From positions 1 through 43,475 of IMG/VR virus record IMGVR_UViG_3300025010_000111: 43,475 bases of DNA; one strand, 5' to 3'. Source of the DNA: a virus. Shown here one piece after another: positions 33,390 to 40,821 of this stretch. How positions within the stretch are numbered: the first letter of the stretch is position 1; the number at the start of each line of letters is the position of its first letter. The notes beneath the pieces were generated by a model. That model made no database searches. It saw only the letters and a list, made by a program, of their open reading frames with translations, and was not told the DNA's origin. Both the position numbers and the translations under genes were made by a program.

Positions 33390-33770
33390 TTAATTGCCAG
33401 TAATAGCCTTTTTGACTGTATCTGTAATCCTCGCCCAATATCCATATATCGTGAGGCCTGAGACTCCTGTTAAAACCAATACTAGAAAGAATCTCCTGAC
33501 TACAGTCCTGTTGTCTGCCATTACCACCGTAAATTTATTGAAAGCTGATATCATGTTCTTTAGGTCGTCTGGATTGATTCCTTTAAAAGCAGAAACCATA
33601 TTATTTAGATCTTCGGTAGAGATCCTACCAAACCGACAATCCTCTGCTTCATGCCTACGGCTTCTATGTGTAGCTTCGATTATGGCTGCAATAGCATCAA
33701 GATCTTCATTGGTCAGATTGTTCCTTCTTCGTGGCCTCAACTCTTCATACGCCTCACCTGATTCCGTCAT
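33390..33770 (-). CDS. Single-pass membrane protein, C-terminal anchor
   Basis: The preferred start is ATG 33770, which has AAAGGA 7 bases before it; ATG 33788, overlapping the previous stop (TAATG), is the alternative. The 126-residue product starts polar and charged (EELRPRRRNNLTNEDLDAIA), with two similar helical phrases (LNNMVSAFKGINPDD and LKNMISAFNKFTVV), and ends in one hydrophobic segment (FFLVLVLTGVSGLTIYGYW) and a short tail. This layout suggests a membrane-anchored helper, perhaps of the lysis set. No family is recognised. Confidence 0.55.
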   Translation of the reverse strand: MTESGEAYEELRPRRRNNLTNEDLDAIAAIIEATHRSRRHEAEDCRFGRISTEDLNNMVSAFKGINPDDLKNMISAFNKFTVVMADNRTVVRRFFLVLVLTGVSGLTIYGYWARITDTVKKAITGN

Positions 33771-33787
33771 CCCATATTCCTTTCGCA

Positions 33788-34222
33788 TTATGGTGCAACC
33801 TTTATAGACCGTTCTTTCGACGGCCAAAGATTGTTACGTCCGAACCTGTTCAAAACTCTTTCCCACAACTTAGCCCGGAGCGGCCACATACCGTCTTCCA
33901 AGGACCATCTTTCCAGAAGGGCATCGAAAACCTTGTGCAGATCAGCAGGCAGGAGCCCAAGACGACAGAGCTTGTACAAGGCATCATGCCCGGCTGAACT
34001 TCGCATTGATGATTTGGAGTCAATCGTCGGACCGGAAGCGCCATCCCAGGCATAGCCATCTCTGAGCCGCATGAATCCGTTCGGAAAGAGCCGAATAAAT
34101 TTGGTTTTTATATCGTAGCCAAGAATGCCTGTAGCAAGCCAACAATCTGATCGTAATTGATATTTCATACCATCTGAATAACGAATTGATTTTGATTCAA
34201 CAAATACTTGAGAAGAAGTCAT
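33788..34222 (-). CDS. DUF1353-like phage protein
   Basis: The start is ATG 34222, after GGAGGATTCGACG; the upstream in-frame sequence back to 34327 lies inside the nuclease gene. The 144-residue product contains DGYAWDGASGPTID and then AGHDALYKLCRLG, which match DUF1353, a small domain common near phage lysis or tail genes whose function is not established. It overlaps the thermonuclease gene by 4 bases and so is probably co-translated with it. Confidence 0.7.
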   Translation of the reverse strand: MTSSQVFVESKSIRYSDGMKYQLRSDCWLATGILGYDIKTKFIRLFPNGFMRLRDGYAWDGASGPTIDSKSSMRSSAGHDALYKLCRLGLLPADLHKVFDALLERWSLEDGMWPLRAKLWERVLNRFGRNNLWPSKERSIKVAP

Positions 34223-34683
34223 CGTCGAATCCTCCGCCAAGTCCACGGCTGTACCGGTACCGGGTCCGCCCAGATCCCTACGCGATTGCCCGCCGAGATG
34301 CCTTGCAGGCTCGACCAGGCGTTGCAAAACGATTTCTTGCAGTAATCAGGATAGACCCAAGCGTAGCCGGAAAGTATCAATTGCTCCTGTAAGCATTGTG
34401 TCCCGAGCATCACAATTGCAACCGTCCGGCCATAGGTGTACTCTCCGGTCGGCAGGATATCGACAGTTTTTCCTTCGACCATTGTTTCGGTAAAATCCTT
34501 CGCCGCCATGCCGTAGGCTTGCTTTTTCTCCGGGCTGTCGATACCGTAGAGCCTGATCGTGGTCAGTCCTGCCTCGTCGATTACTTTGATTGTGTCACCG
34601 TCCACCACGCTCACGACTGTGGCGGTTTTGGCCTGGGCAGTTGCAGCGATAAGGAGCATGAGAGCGATAATTATGGTCTTCAT
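34219..34683 (-). CDS. Secreted thermonuclease (SNase-type)
   Basis: This 154-residue protein begins with a Sec signal peptide (MKTIIIALMLLIAATAQA, cleavage expected after residue 18). The mature part has all SNase catalytic residues: VVDGDTIKV, R44 and D49 in RLYGIDSPE with E52, and R86 in YGRTVAI. The enzyme would cut DNA or RNA in the periplasm or outside the cell. A phage could use it to destroy incoming competitor DNA, or to break down host nucleic acid after lysis. ATGA overlaps join it to both neighbours. Confidence 0.88.
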   Translation of the reverse strand: MKTIIIALMLLIAATAQAKTATVVSVVDGDTIKVIDEAGLTTIRLYGIDSPEKKQAYGMAAKDFTETMVEGKTVDILPTGEYTYGRTVAIVMLGTQCLQEQLILSGYAWVYPDYCKKSFCNAWSSLQGISAGNRVGIWADPVPVQPWTWRRIRR

Positions 34684-34880
34684 CTCTTTTTCTCATCAGC
34701 GCAGAATTTAACCCCAGTTGAAATCATACTGAACCTGTCGCACGATTTCCCCTGCCGGCCGTTGCAATCAAAAGTGAAGCACCACTGACTTTCATCCTTA
34801 CAGTAGCGATCCCGGACCCGGTGCAGGCCGTTTTCGTCTTTGTCGCTCATGTGCAAACTCGCTTCCGCTATGACTCTCAT
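34680..34880 (-). CDS. Small cysteine-rich protein of unknown function
   Basis: The start is ATG 34880, because GGAGGGAAT precedes it; the frame back to 34919 has no such site. The 66-residue product has cysteines in the phrases RYCKDESQWCFTFDCN, KSCDRF and KFCADEKKR. The spacing does not fit a plain zinc ribbon; disulphides are possible, but there is no signal peptide. The stop overlaps the thermonuclease start. It may be a partner of that nuclease, which is an inference from coupling alone. Confidence 0.5.
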   Translation of the reverse strand: MRVIAEASLHMSDKDENGLHRVRDRYCKDESQWCFTFDCNGRQGKSCDRFSMISTGVKFCADEKKR

Positions 34881-34906
34881 ATTCCCTCCGGGAGTAAAGG
34901 TCAGCC

Positions 34907-34993
34907 TCAGTCGTCGCAATCCTCATTAGGCGTCAAACATACAGGGCAGAACCCGCCGTGGTATTTATGGCCGCAGTTTTTACAGGTGGTCAT
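34907..34993 (-). CDS. 28-residue zinc-ribbon microprotein
   Basis: A 28-codon gene starts at ATG 34993, overlapping the stop of the preceding holin-like gene (ATGA). It encodes MTTCKNCGHKYHGGFCPVC followed by an acidic tail (LTPNEDCDD). Two C-x2-C knuckles, CKNC and CPVC, nearly fill the protein, which is a minimal zinc ribbon. It fits exactly between two coupled genes, which supports a real gene. Function unknown. Confidence 0.55.
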   Translation of the reverse strand: MTTCKNCGHKYHGGFCPVCLTPNEDCDD

Positions 34994-35226
34994 ACCATCC
35001 GCTTATGTTTCAGCCAGGTTCGCCCTGCAACGTAAACGGCTGCAACCAGAGCCGGCGCCTGTGATGTGCTTTGCACCACTTGGATATCATGCTGCGACTG
35101 AGTAACCACTGCGATTACCGCCCCGAGATCAATCCCGAGCTGGTTGCTGAAATATGGTATGATCACGGCCGCAACCATCCAAAATTCAGAGGATTTGAAT
35201 CCTTTTAGGAGTAAGCCTTCGTTCAT
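34990..35226 (-). CDS. Holin-like small membrane protein
   Basis: The start is ATG 35226, with GAGGTG 6 bases upstream; an in-frame GTG at 35235 overlaps that site. The 78-residue product has one or two hydrophobic stretches (FWMVAAVIIPYFSNQ and APALVAAVYVAGRTWL) with a basic end (LKHKRMV). The pattern KSSEFW and the basic C-terminus resemble small phage holin-type proteins. In a cassette with a lipoprotein, a hydrolase relic and a nuclease this suits a lysis role, but holins are too variable to be sure. Confidence 0.5.
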   Translation of the reverse strand: MNEGLLLKGFKSSEFWMVAAVIIPYFSNQLGIDLGAVIAVVTQSQHDIQVVQSTSQAPALVAAVYVAGRTWLKHKRMV

Positions 35227-35250
35227 ATCAATCACCTCATTGCCGCAATA

Positions 35251-35490
35251 TCAGCAAATCACTTTCCAGGGATCAGGAATAACGTCACCAGTACCGTCAC
35301 TCCAATATGGCTTAAAAGGAGCATCCTTAAATAAAGTGGGATAAGTGGGATAAGTGGGATAAGCAGGTAGCGCAGAAGGAGCAGACGCCAATTCATCAAT
35401 AACCTTCCGTAATTCCCTCAACTCTTCCATCGTCAGAAGGTGAACGGCCTCGCCTATCTTCAACTCTATCTTCACTGATATGTTTGTCAT
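35251..35490 (-). CDS. Small protein with YPT repeat
   Basis: The start is ATG 35490 in the leader GGTGATTGATATG; GTG 35499 is in frame but overlaps the upstream stop. The 79-residue product has a helical half (IGEAVHLLTMEELRELRKVI), then a proline-rich tail with three YPT units (PAYPTYPTYPTLFKD) encoded by a 9-base tandem repeat. The tail could be an extended linker. Function unknown. Confidence 0.5.
   Translation of the reverse strand: MTNISVKIELKIGEAVHLLTMEELRELRKVIDELASAPSALPAYPTYPTYPTLFKDAPFKPYWSDGTGDVIPDPWKVIC
35335..35361. repeat. Three 9-base tandem repeats (AGTGGGATA)
   Basis: AGTGGGATA occurs three times head to tail. On the minus strand each unit encodes Tyr-Pro-Thr in the gene at 35251-35490. 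Copy number could change by slippage without shifting the frame. Confidence 0.9.
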
Positions 35491-35495
35491 ATCAA

Positions 35496-36185
35496 TCACC
35501 AGTACATAGTTACAGTTTTGCTCTTATCGCCATAAGGGGCATGTAGATAGATGCCGCCGTGGCTTGTCCCCGTGTCCGAGTCGCCATCTCCGTTCGGTCC
35601 TATTCCGGGCTTGTACACAAATCCGTACATAGCGGCCTTGCTGTTCCGACTGCAGTTCTCCTGGTCCCGGCAATTTTTCAATGGATTTTTGACGATGAAG
35701 GTTTTCCCAGAAGAGAAGACAAATTTAATCGGCCCCGAGCCAAGTTCATCGCCGCCCTTGGGAATTCTCCAGGCCATCCGCCCGCCATTCCTTTCCCCAT
35801 ACGATGTATATGTGGCCTTATGGTCATAGTCTCCCGTCGGCGTGGCCGGTACATCAGGAACGTTCGGCGCATCAGCCCCGGCAATATATGAGTATTTCTG
35901 CCCGCCATCCATCTCTATGACCATTTTCAGCGGCCGCATGTAATTATGGCCTGGGTTTTTCATCAAGAAAACCGGACATCCCTTGTACGAATTGCCTTTC
36001 CGCGCCATCTCATTGTTGACCGTGACAGCTACGACATCGGCATCCGTCAGGGTTCGGAAAAGGATGCAGGCTGCGCCGTTGCCTTGGTCGCTGTCGTTTT
36101 CCCATGTGACTTTGTATGGGAATGGCTTAAGCGTCGGCTGTGGCGTGTCGGTCCACGTGTGTTTACACTTCGGGCAGGTCGGCAT
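35496..36185 (-). CDS. Protein with N-terminal zinc ribbon, unknown function
   Basis: The start at ATG 36185 overlaps the upstream stop (TGATG). The 229-residue product starts with a zinc-ribbon half-site (CPKCKHTW). It continues with a beta-rich body containing two similar stretches (ACILFRTLTDADVV and GPIKFVFSSGKTFIV), each followed by VKNPLKN- or MKNPGHN-type turns, so an internal duplication is likely. Several cysteines (NCRDQENC) lie near residue 175. No family is recognised. It lies between the lipoprotein and the YPT-repeat gene in the accessory cassette. Confidence 0.55.
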   Translation of the reverse strand: MPTCPKCKHTWTDTPQPTLKPFPYKVTWENDSDQGNGAACILFRTLTDADVVAVTVNNEMARKGNSYKGCPVFLMKNPGHNYMRPLKMVIEMDGGQKYSYIAGADAPNVPDVPATPTGDYDHKATYTSYGERNGGRMAWRIPKGGDELGSGPIKFVFSSGKTFIVKNPLKNCRDQENCSRNSKAAMYGFVYKPGIGPNGDGDSDTGTSHGGIYLHAPYGDKSKTVTMYW

Positions 36186-36526
36186 CACTCCACCTCTTCA
36201 AACTCGCCCTGCCCGGCAGGACTGACAGCAGCAGGTTCAAATGTTTCCTCTTTTGTCACCGGAACGACCGGGATGATGATATCCTCTCCCTTCTGCAGGC
36301 TGTCGACAACTTTGCCGATATTCCCCTCAATCCAGGCTTTTGCCGCCTCGATCGCACCAGAAAAATCCCCATCAGCCTTTTGGTCGGTGGTGGTCGCGTT
36401 GGTCGCGCCGGCTGCATCAATCCGCATACTGGTGCCGGCTTGCAGGTAAATCGACGTATCGCGCTGGTTCACTGTGCAGCCTGTCAGGGCAGCCAAGGCA
36501 ATAACTAGTACCCATACTTTCTTCAT
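36185..36526 (-). CDS. Lipoprotein of the accessory cassette
   Basis: This 113-residue protein has a type II signal peptide, with the lipobox LTGC at residues 14-17 (MKKVWVLVIALAALTGC), so C17 would carry lipid and anchor the protein to a membrane. The mature part is hydrophilic, with a helical stretch (AIEAAKAWIEGNIGKVVDSL) and an acidic C-terminus (GQGEFEEVE). It has a strong AGGAGGGG site. In a lysis cassette it could be an outer-membrane spanin subunit, but it is longer and more acidic than most Rz1-type proteins. Confidence 0.7.
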   Translation of the reverse strand: MKKVWVLVIALAALTGCTVNQRDTSIYLQAGTSMRIDAAGATNATTTDQKADGDFSGAIEAAKAWIEGNIGKVVDSLQKGEDIIIPVVPVTKEETFEPAAVSPAGQGEFEEVE

Positions 36527-36538
36527 GATCCCCTCCTG

Positions 36539-36661
36539 TTAAATTCCTCGTATTACTGCACGACAAAGTTGATGATCCGAGGCTGCCCCCCTGATCGATT
36601 CGCCCCTGGCCTCGTGGTAGACGGTCAGCGCGAGCCAAAATAGAGCTTGCGTCATGTCCAT
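36539..36661 (-). pseudogene. Broken SleB-like cell-wall hydrolase remnant
   Basis: A 40-codon frame from ATG 36661 reads LTVYHEARGESIRG and then loses the pattern and stops. HEARGE is the catalytic signature near the start of the SleB/CwlJ-type Hydrolase_2 domain, which normally continues with a GQ.AV..VV.NR phrase over about 110 residues. The loss begins exactly at a run of six G on the coding strand (plus-strand C run, 36586-36591). Removing one G restores GQPRIINFVV before another stop. It is best read as a frameshifted and truncated relic. A ribosome-binding site (GAGGT) remains. Confidence 0.45.
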
Positions 36662-36663
36662 AT

Positions 36664-37977
36664 CTACCTCATGTTTCCAAGCGGAACTGTCCCGCGTGAG
36701 ACAGTTGACGGAGGGATGTTAGTTCCGACCAAGGATACGTCAACCCCCATGTCATCCCCATCACTTGCCGCATGATACCCCACACTCTCAGCAGTCAGCG
36801 CAAATCCTGCTATCGTGGTTGGTGTTGCCCCACCAACAAAAGTAGGAGTCGCCTGATACGAGTAACAGCTGTTGTCTGCATCTGGACAGCCGCCCAAGTA
36901 TGTCTGATAGTTTGCCAGTGTATACGATGTTGAATAGTCCCTGATAACCAAACTAGGCACATACAGATTGTAACCGAATGTAGTGTAATGCGGCGTACTT
37001 GTGTATGGGTACAATTGTATCATCGTATCAAATATGGAGTTACGATAATCGTTGTACTGGGCACCATTGTCGCTGTGCTCCTGATTTACTGATGTAGTTG
37101 AACTGTAAATTGTGTTGTGGTTGAATGTGTTATTGTCGGCTGATATAGTCCCACCTGATCCAGTGTCAAATTGTATGCCCAGGCGGTTGTCTACAATGAG
37201 GTTGTTAGATATCTCCGCATCATGGATATCCAAACGAATTCCAGCATCATTATCATGGATGTAGCAGTTTTTGATATATGACTGCGTATCGCCCGCGTCG
37301 TTTGAATGTTTTGCGTATATTCCATTATTAAACCCACTTACATCGCAGTTTTGTATCCTGATATTGTTGGTGGAGAACGTGATAACTGATGCGTTACAAG
37401 ATGACGTCCCCGGCCCGACAAACGTACATCCATCGACGAGCATATCAGCAGTGGTGGAATTTGCCTGAATCGCTCCACCCCCATCCGTGCAATAGTACTC
37501 AGATAGAGTGAATGTATCATTGATGAACTTCCAGCCAGCTGGCTTGCCGGTCGTCGCGTTGTTCATGCGAAAGACGCCATTCGTTCCCTGGAAATTAAGG
37601 TCTTCTATTGTCCAGTAGTTTTTATTGATATCGAATGGAAAAGGAGAGACATTAGATACAATAGTGACTGTTGCCCCTGGATATGCCTTATGAGTGATCG
37701 GTGATTCTGCTGTGCCGTCTGCACCCGTTCCCCCGTACAGAGTAATGAGCGACGATATGGTGTGCGTCCCGGCCAGATAATACACAACATCTCCGGCAAC
37801 CGATTGCTCAAATGCGTGTTTCATCGTTGCCCACGGTCCGCATGCACCTTCGTCGGTAATGCACTGCCCTGAATCGCTATCACTTCCAGAGCCATCCGGG
37901 GCAACATAATATGTAGTAGCAAATGCGGACTGTGCAAAAAGCAATATTGCCACAATGTAGAGTATTAGTTTCATCAT
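36664..37977 (-). CDS. Secreted right-handed beta-helix protein
   Basis: This 437-residue protein has a Sec signal peptide ending in SAFA (about residues 17-20). The mature part starts TTYYVAPDGSGSDSDSG, a phrase typical of pectate-lyase-like beta-helix proteins. It continues with repeated N/D/G turns and short strands (NNIRIQNCDVSGFNNGIYAK, NCYIHDNDAGIRLDI, NNLIVDNRLGIQFDTG) that match coils of a parallel beta-helix. This fold is common in polysaccharide-degrading tailspikes, but such spikes lack signal peptides. Export suggests action in the periplasm or at the cell surface. It is coupled to the upstream gene by a 4-base overlap. Confidence 0.75.
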   Translation of the reverse strand: MMKLILYIVAILLFAQSAFATTYYVAPDGSGSDSDSGQCITDEGACGPWATMKHAFEQSVAGDVVYYLAGTHTISSLITLYGGTGADGTAESPITHKAYPGATVTIVSNVSPFPFDINKNYWTIEDLNFQGTNGVFRMNNATTGKPAGWKFINDTFTLSEYYCTDGGGAIQANSTTADMLVDGCTFVGPGTSSCNASVITFSTNNIRIQNCDVSGFNNGIYAKHSNDAGDTQSYIKNCYIHDNDAGIRLDIHDAEISNNLIVDNRLGIQFDTGSGGTISADNNTFNHNTIYSSTTSVNQEHSDNGAQYNDYRNSIFDTMIQLYPYTSTPHYTTFGYNLYVPSLVIRDYSTSYTLANYQTYLGGCPDADNSCYSYQATPTFVGGATPTTIAGFALTAESVGYHAASDGDDMGVDVSLVGTNIPPSTVSRGTVPLGNMR

Positions 37978-38675
37978 GGCGCATCTCCTGAGCCTATGAC
38001 TGATGTGCTCATAAGTACCTGATCTATCTCAAAATCCATACTACTGTTCGTCTCAAAACGTACTGCATTGGTGTCTGTTGATGTAGTGCCATTAGCGCAA
38101 CTGCCGATGGATGTCCCCGGTTTAGTCGAATCAGTGCTCTGCCAAATTTCCAGCGTTGATCCAGTGCCGCCATTGTTAGTATACGCCCACCAAATATAGT
38201 AGGGAGTTCCAACACTCATAGCATATCCAGCCGCTGCATAGAATTGTGTGCAGCCAGTAATGACACCGGTTATTCTACCAGTTATTTGCTGGGCTATTTC
38301 ACCGATCCTGGTTGCTCCATTATACAGCCCGAAGAATCTGGTCGTCCCGGCAGGAAGCACTGCAAAATCAACCATGAAGCGACCATAAACAGTAGTCGCA
38401 CTGGAAACAACGGGGCTTTTAGCGTTGGAGTCAGCATTGACTAGTCGTAAATCCTGTGAACCCCTTAGCGGAGTCGTTGTATAATCTGGGTACACCGTTC
38501 CACTAGAGGTCCATGTCTCGCTATTGTCGTATCCGGTGCCCTCAAAATTTTGATTTACGAGATAGGTAATACCTCCTGCGGCCGCTGGGCCTCTCGTCAC
38601 GCTAACACTATGCGATCCTGCAAATGACAGACAAGGGAGCAGCGCCAATATCAATATCAGTATATGTTTTTTCAT
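37974..38675 (-). CDS. Secreted beta-sandwich (LamG/jelly-roll-like) protein
   Basis: The start is ATG 38675, giving the signal peptide MKKHILILILALLPCLSFA with cleavage after residue 19. Upstream in-frame codons to 38696 overlap the neighbouring gene. The 214-residue mature part reads NQNFEGTGYDNSETWTSSG and then MVDFAVLPAGTTRFFGLYNG and FEIDQVLMSTSVIG, a pattern seen in concanavalin-like carbohydrate-binding domains. No catalytic residues are evident. Placed between two other exported proteins, it could bind cell-surface sugars. The fold is judged by eye. Confidence 0.6.
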   Translation of the reverse strand: MKKHILILILALLPCLSFAGSHSVSVTRGPAAAGGITYLVNQNFEGTGYDNSETWTSSGTVYPDYTTTPLRGSQDLRLVNADSNAKSPVVSSATTVYGRFMVDFAVLPAGTTRFFGLYNGATRIGEIAQQITGRITGVITGCTQFYAAAGYAMSVGTPYYIWWAYTNNGGTGSTLEIWQSTDSTKPGTSIGSCANGTTSTDTNAVRFETNSSMDFEIDQVLMSTSVIGSGDAP

Positions 38676-38676
38676 A

Positions 38677-40395
38677 TCAATCCCAATCCCCCTCAATTTG
38701 CCATGAGCATTCGTTCAGCGCGTCATCGGGGTCTGAGAGCGTAACGAAGACTTTTGTTCCAGCCGGAATTGTTGCATCGTCAAATCCAGTCGTGAAAGTA
38801 GCTGTTCCGTTTACGGTAGAAATGGCCTCTATCGTGGTTGGAGTGCCGTAGCCAACACCCGCTGCTTTGTGCTGAAACATTAGAGTGATTTCTGTTGTCG
38901 GATCAGCATCACATGAGATATTTATTTCAGTTATCGTAAAAGCTGCCGGAACATTATTGATCAGAGTTACAGCATGGTTGGTGCCGTCAACCGCATAAAT
39001 AGCTTGTGGGTCTAGCAGCGTCCCGTAGAAGTCGGCCTCTGTTCCTGAGACATACTTGGCTATGGCAGCTTGCTCGTTGCCGTTGAGCTTCTGTATTGCC
39101 TGCAGGATGGTATCAGTCGCAGCGACAGTGCCGGCACCAGAAGTGTATCCGGTAAGAACAGCGGAAGCTCCAGCCGCATTTCCAACAACGACAAAGCCGC
39201 CAGTACCGTTGGCAGCTGCAGCAAGAGCGGTACCGACGCCAGTGCCGAAATCGCGAGAAAGAATAATGTCATACTCGGTGTCGTTCTCTACGGCCTTTAT
39301 TGCTCCACCCTCATTGTAAATTTCCTCACTGCCATCCGCGAGTGGGGCAATACTGGCATTGCTGGGAAGGATCGATCTACGGCTACCATCTGCGGCAGAC
39401 GAGAGGATTTCAGCCGCTGTGACTGTGGTAAACGTACCTGCTGCCGGCGTCGTGCCACCGATAGCGCCAGGAGTGGCAGGAGTATAGGAAACCTTGTTGT
39501 TGAAGGTGTCCCAGTCGGTATCGGATAGCGCCCCGATTGTACTGGTAGAGGCCAAGCCAAGGGTTAATACCTGACTTCCGTCCACACTCAAGCCGTTGGC
39601 TGTGGCATTGATCGTCACAGCATCATGCCCACCAGCCAGAGTTTCTATCTTATCGCGAATTGCATTCTTGGTTGCCGCGTCCGTGTTAGCGTCCCAAGTT
39701 GTCGCATCATAGGCTGTGTCGTCTGCCGGGCTACCGAAGGTTGCCGGGTCGGTAAACCCCCCCGTTCCGTCAGCGTCAAAATTCAGCAGGTAATTGCTCC
39801 CTCCAGCAGCAGCCGGGGGGAATCTAAGGGTAACGATCCCAGTAGGAGTTGCAGCGGGCAACCATCCTGCTGTATAGATTGGGTCAGTGTTGCTGTAGAG
39901 TACCAGTGCCCCCTGAGTAGTATTCGCCACGCCTGCATAGAGCGTTCCCCCAGATGCCGTCACGTTGCCGAAGGTGACATTATCCGTAACCTCTAAGTCT
40001 CCAAGCCTTGCTTTCTCGGCGTCTGTGACATAGTTATCATCTTCACCGAGAGCTGCGGCATATAAATCCACTCCATGATATTTCCATTTCGTTGCCCACG
40101 AATCTCCAACTCCAGGCTCATCTCCGACTGCACCTGAAGCAGAAGAAGTATGATTAACAATACAAACGAAAACATGTCCACCATGTGTCACTGACTGAGT
40201 ATTTGCAGTATAAGCTGTAGCTGTTACCCATGTTATTGCAGATATGTTTGCCTTAGAATTAACTGCATTCTTAACATTATTAGCTTCAGATGCTGAAAAT
40301 GTTCCTCCTGTAACTTTATCATCATAAGTTACATCAGTTGCAAAACATTGGGAAGCAATCAAAGACATTCCCAAAATAAAAAATATTCTTTTCAT
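38677..40395 (-). CDS. Secreted fibre-like protein
   Basis: This 572-residue protein has a Sec signal peptide (MKRIFFILGMSLIASQCFA, cleavage after residue 19). The mature part contains VTGGTFSASEANNVKNAVNS, a phrase often found at the N-terminus of phage tail-fibre or side-tail proteins. A region with VTATAYTANTQSVTHGGHVF resembles a carbohydrate-binding module. Long A/T/G/D-rich stretches with GSP-type turns follow. The C-terminal 100 residues are beta-rich. A signal peptide on a fibre-like protein is unusual, because virions assemble in the cytoplasm. GGAGTAAGCA precedes the ATG. Confidence 0.6.
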   Translation of the reverse strand: MKRIFFILGMSLIASQCFATDVTYDDKVTGGTFSASEANNVKNAVNSKANISAITWVTATAYTANTQSVTHGGHVFVCIVNHTSSASGAVGDEPGVGDSWATKWKYHGVDLYAAALGEDDNYVTDAEKARLGDLEVTDNVTFGNVTASGGTLYAGVANTTQGALVLYSNTDPIYTAGWLPAATPTGIVTLRFPPAAAGGSNYLLNFDADGTGGFTDPATFGSPADDTAYDATTWDANTDAATKNAIRDKIETLAGGHDAVTINATANGLSVDGSQVLTLGLASTSTIGALSDTDWDTFNNKVSYTPATPGAIGGTTPAAGTFTTVTAAEILSSAADGSRRSILPSNASIAPLADGSEEIYNEGGAIKAVENDTEYDIILSRDFGTGVGTALAAAANGTGGFVVVGNAAGASAVLTGYTSGAGTVAATDTILQAIQKLNGNEQAAIAKYVSGTEADFYGTLLDPQAIYAVDGTNHAVTLINNVPAAFTITEINISCDADPTTEITLMFQHKAAGVGYGTPTTIEAISTVNGTATFTTGFDDATIPAGTKVFVTLSDPDDALNECSWQIEGDWD

Positions 40396-40398
40396 TGC

Positions 40399-40821
40399 TT
40401 ACTCCAATATAAATGGAAACACATAAGGAAATGATGTATTTACTGTTGCCGGATCAACTTTTGTCCAGGCCTCAAAGATAAACTCTATTGCACCATCACT
40501 GAATAATTGTATAGCCTCAGTCTTAGTTTCATACTCATCAACATCGCTCATTACCAATGTTTCAATATATTTCGTCGCAGAAGTAATAGTAATTGCACCA
40601 GACTGAAATTCTTCCATACCATTTGCACGATGCAAACCATTTACAACAGATATTGTTGAATCAACAGATGGTTTCGGTGATGGATACCAACGACGAGAAA
40701 TTACCTGTGTATTGAGTTCTTGATCGTCTTTACTACCTGGAGTTCTAGCAACAAAATCTCCATAACGATTCATCCCGATCACAGAATTATTAAATGGTCC
40801 TACAAGAGGTGAACTAAACAT
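40399..40821 (-). CDS. Virion-type protein of unknown function
   Basis: This 140-residue protein starts at ATG 40821, overlapping the upstream stop (TAATG). The sequence MFSSPLVGPFNNSVIGMNRYG and a beta-rich C-terminus (AIEFIFEAWTKVDPATVNTS) give no recognisable family. Base composition here is AT-rich like the capsid genes, so it probably belongs with the head genes rather than the GC-richer cassette that follows. Confidence 0.5.
   Translation of the reverse strand: MFSSPLVGPFNNSVIGMNRYGDFVARTPGSKDDQELNTQVISRRWYPSPKPSVDSTISVVNGLHRANGMEEFQSGAITITSATKYIETLVMSDVDEYETKTEAIQLFSDGAIEFIFEAWTKVDPATVNTSFPYVFPFILE

Noticed and set aside
33394-33807. 137-codon plus-strand frame opposite the membrane protein gene
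   Set aside because: Shadow frame; the minus-strand gene has proper coupling and a recognisable membrane segment.
35335-35361. CRISPR-like repeat
   Set aside because: The units are only 9 bases and head to tail with no spacers; they are a coding tandem repeat.
36417-36638. 73-codon minus-strand frame overlapping lipoprotein and hydrolase relic
   Set aside because: It overlaps the lipoprotein gene, which has a strong ribosome-binding site and a clear lipobox; its own sequence shows no pattern.
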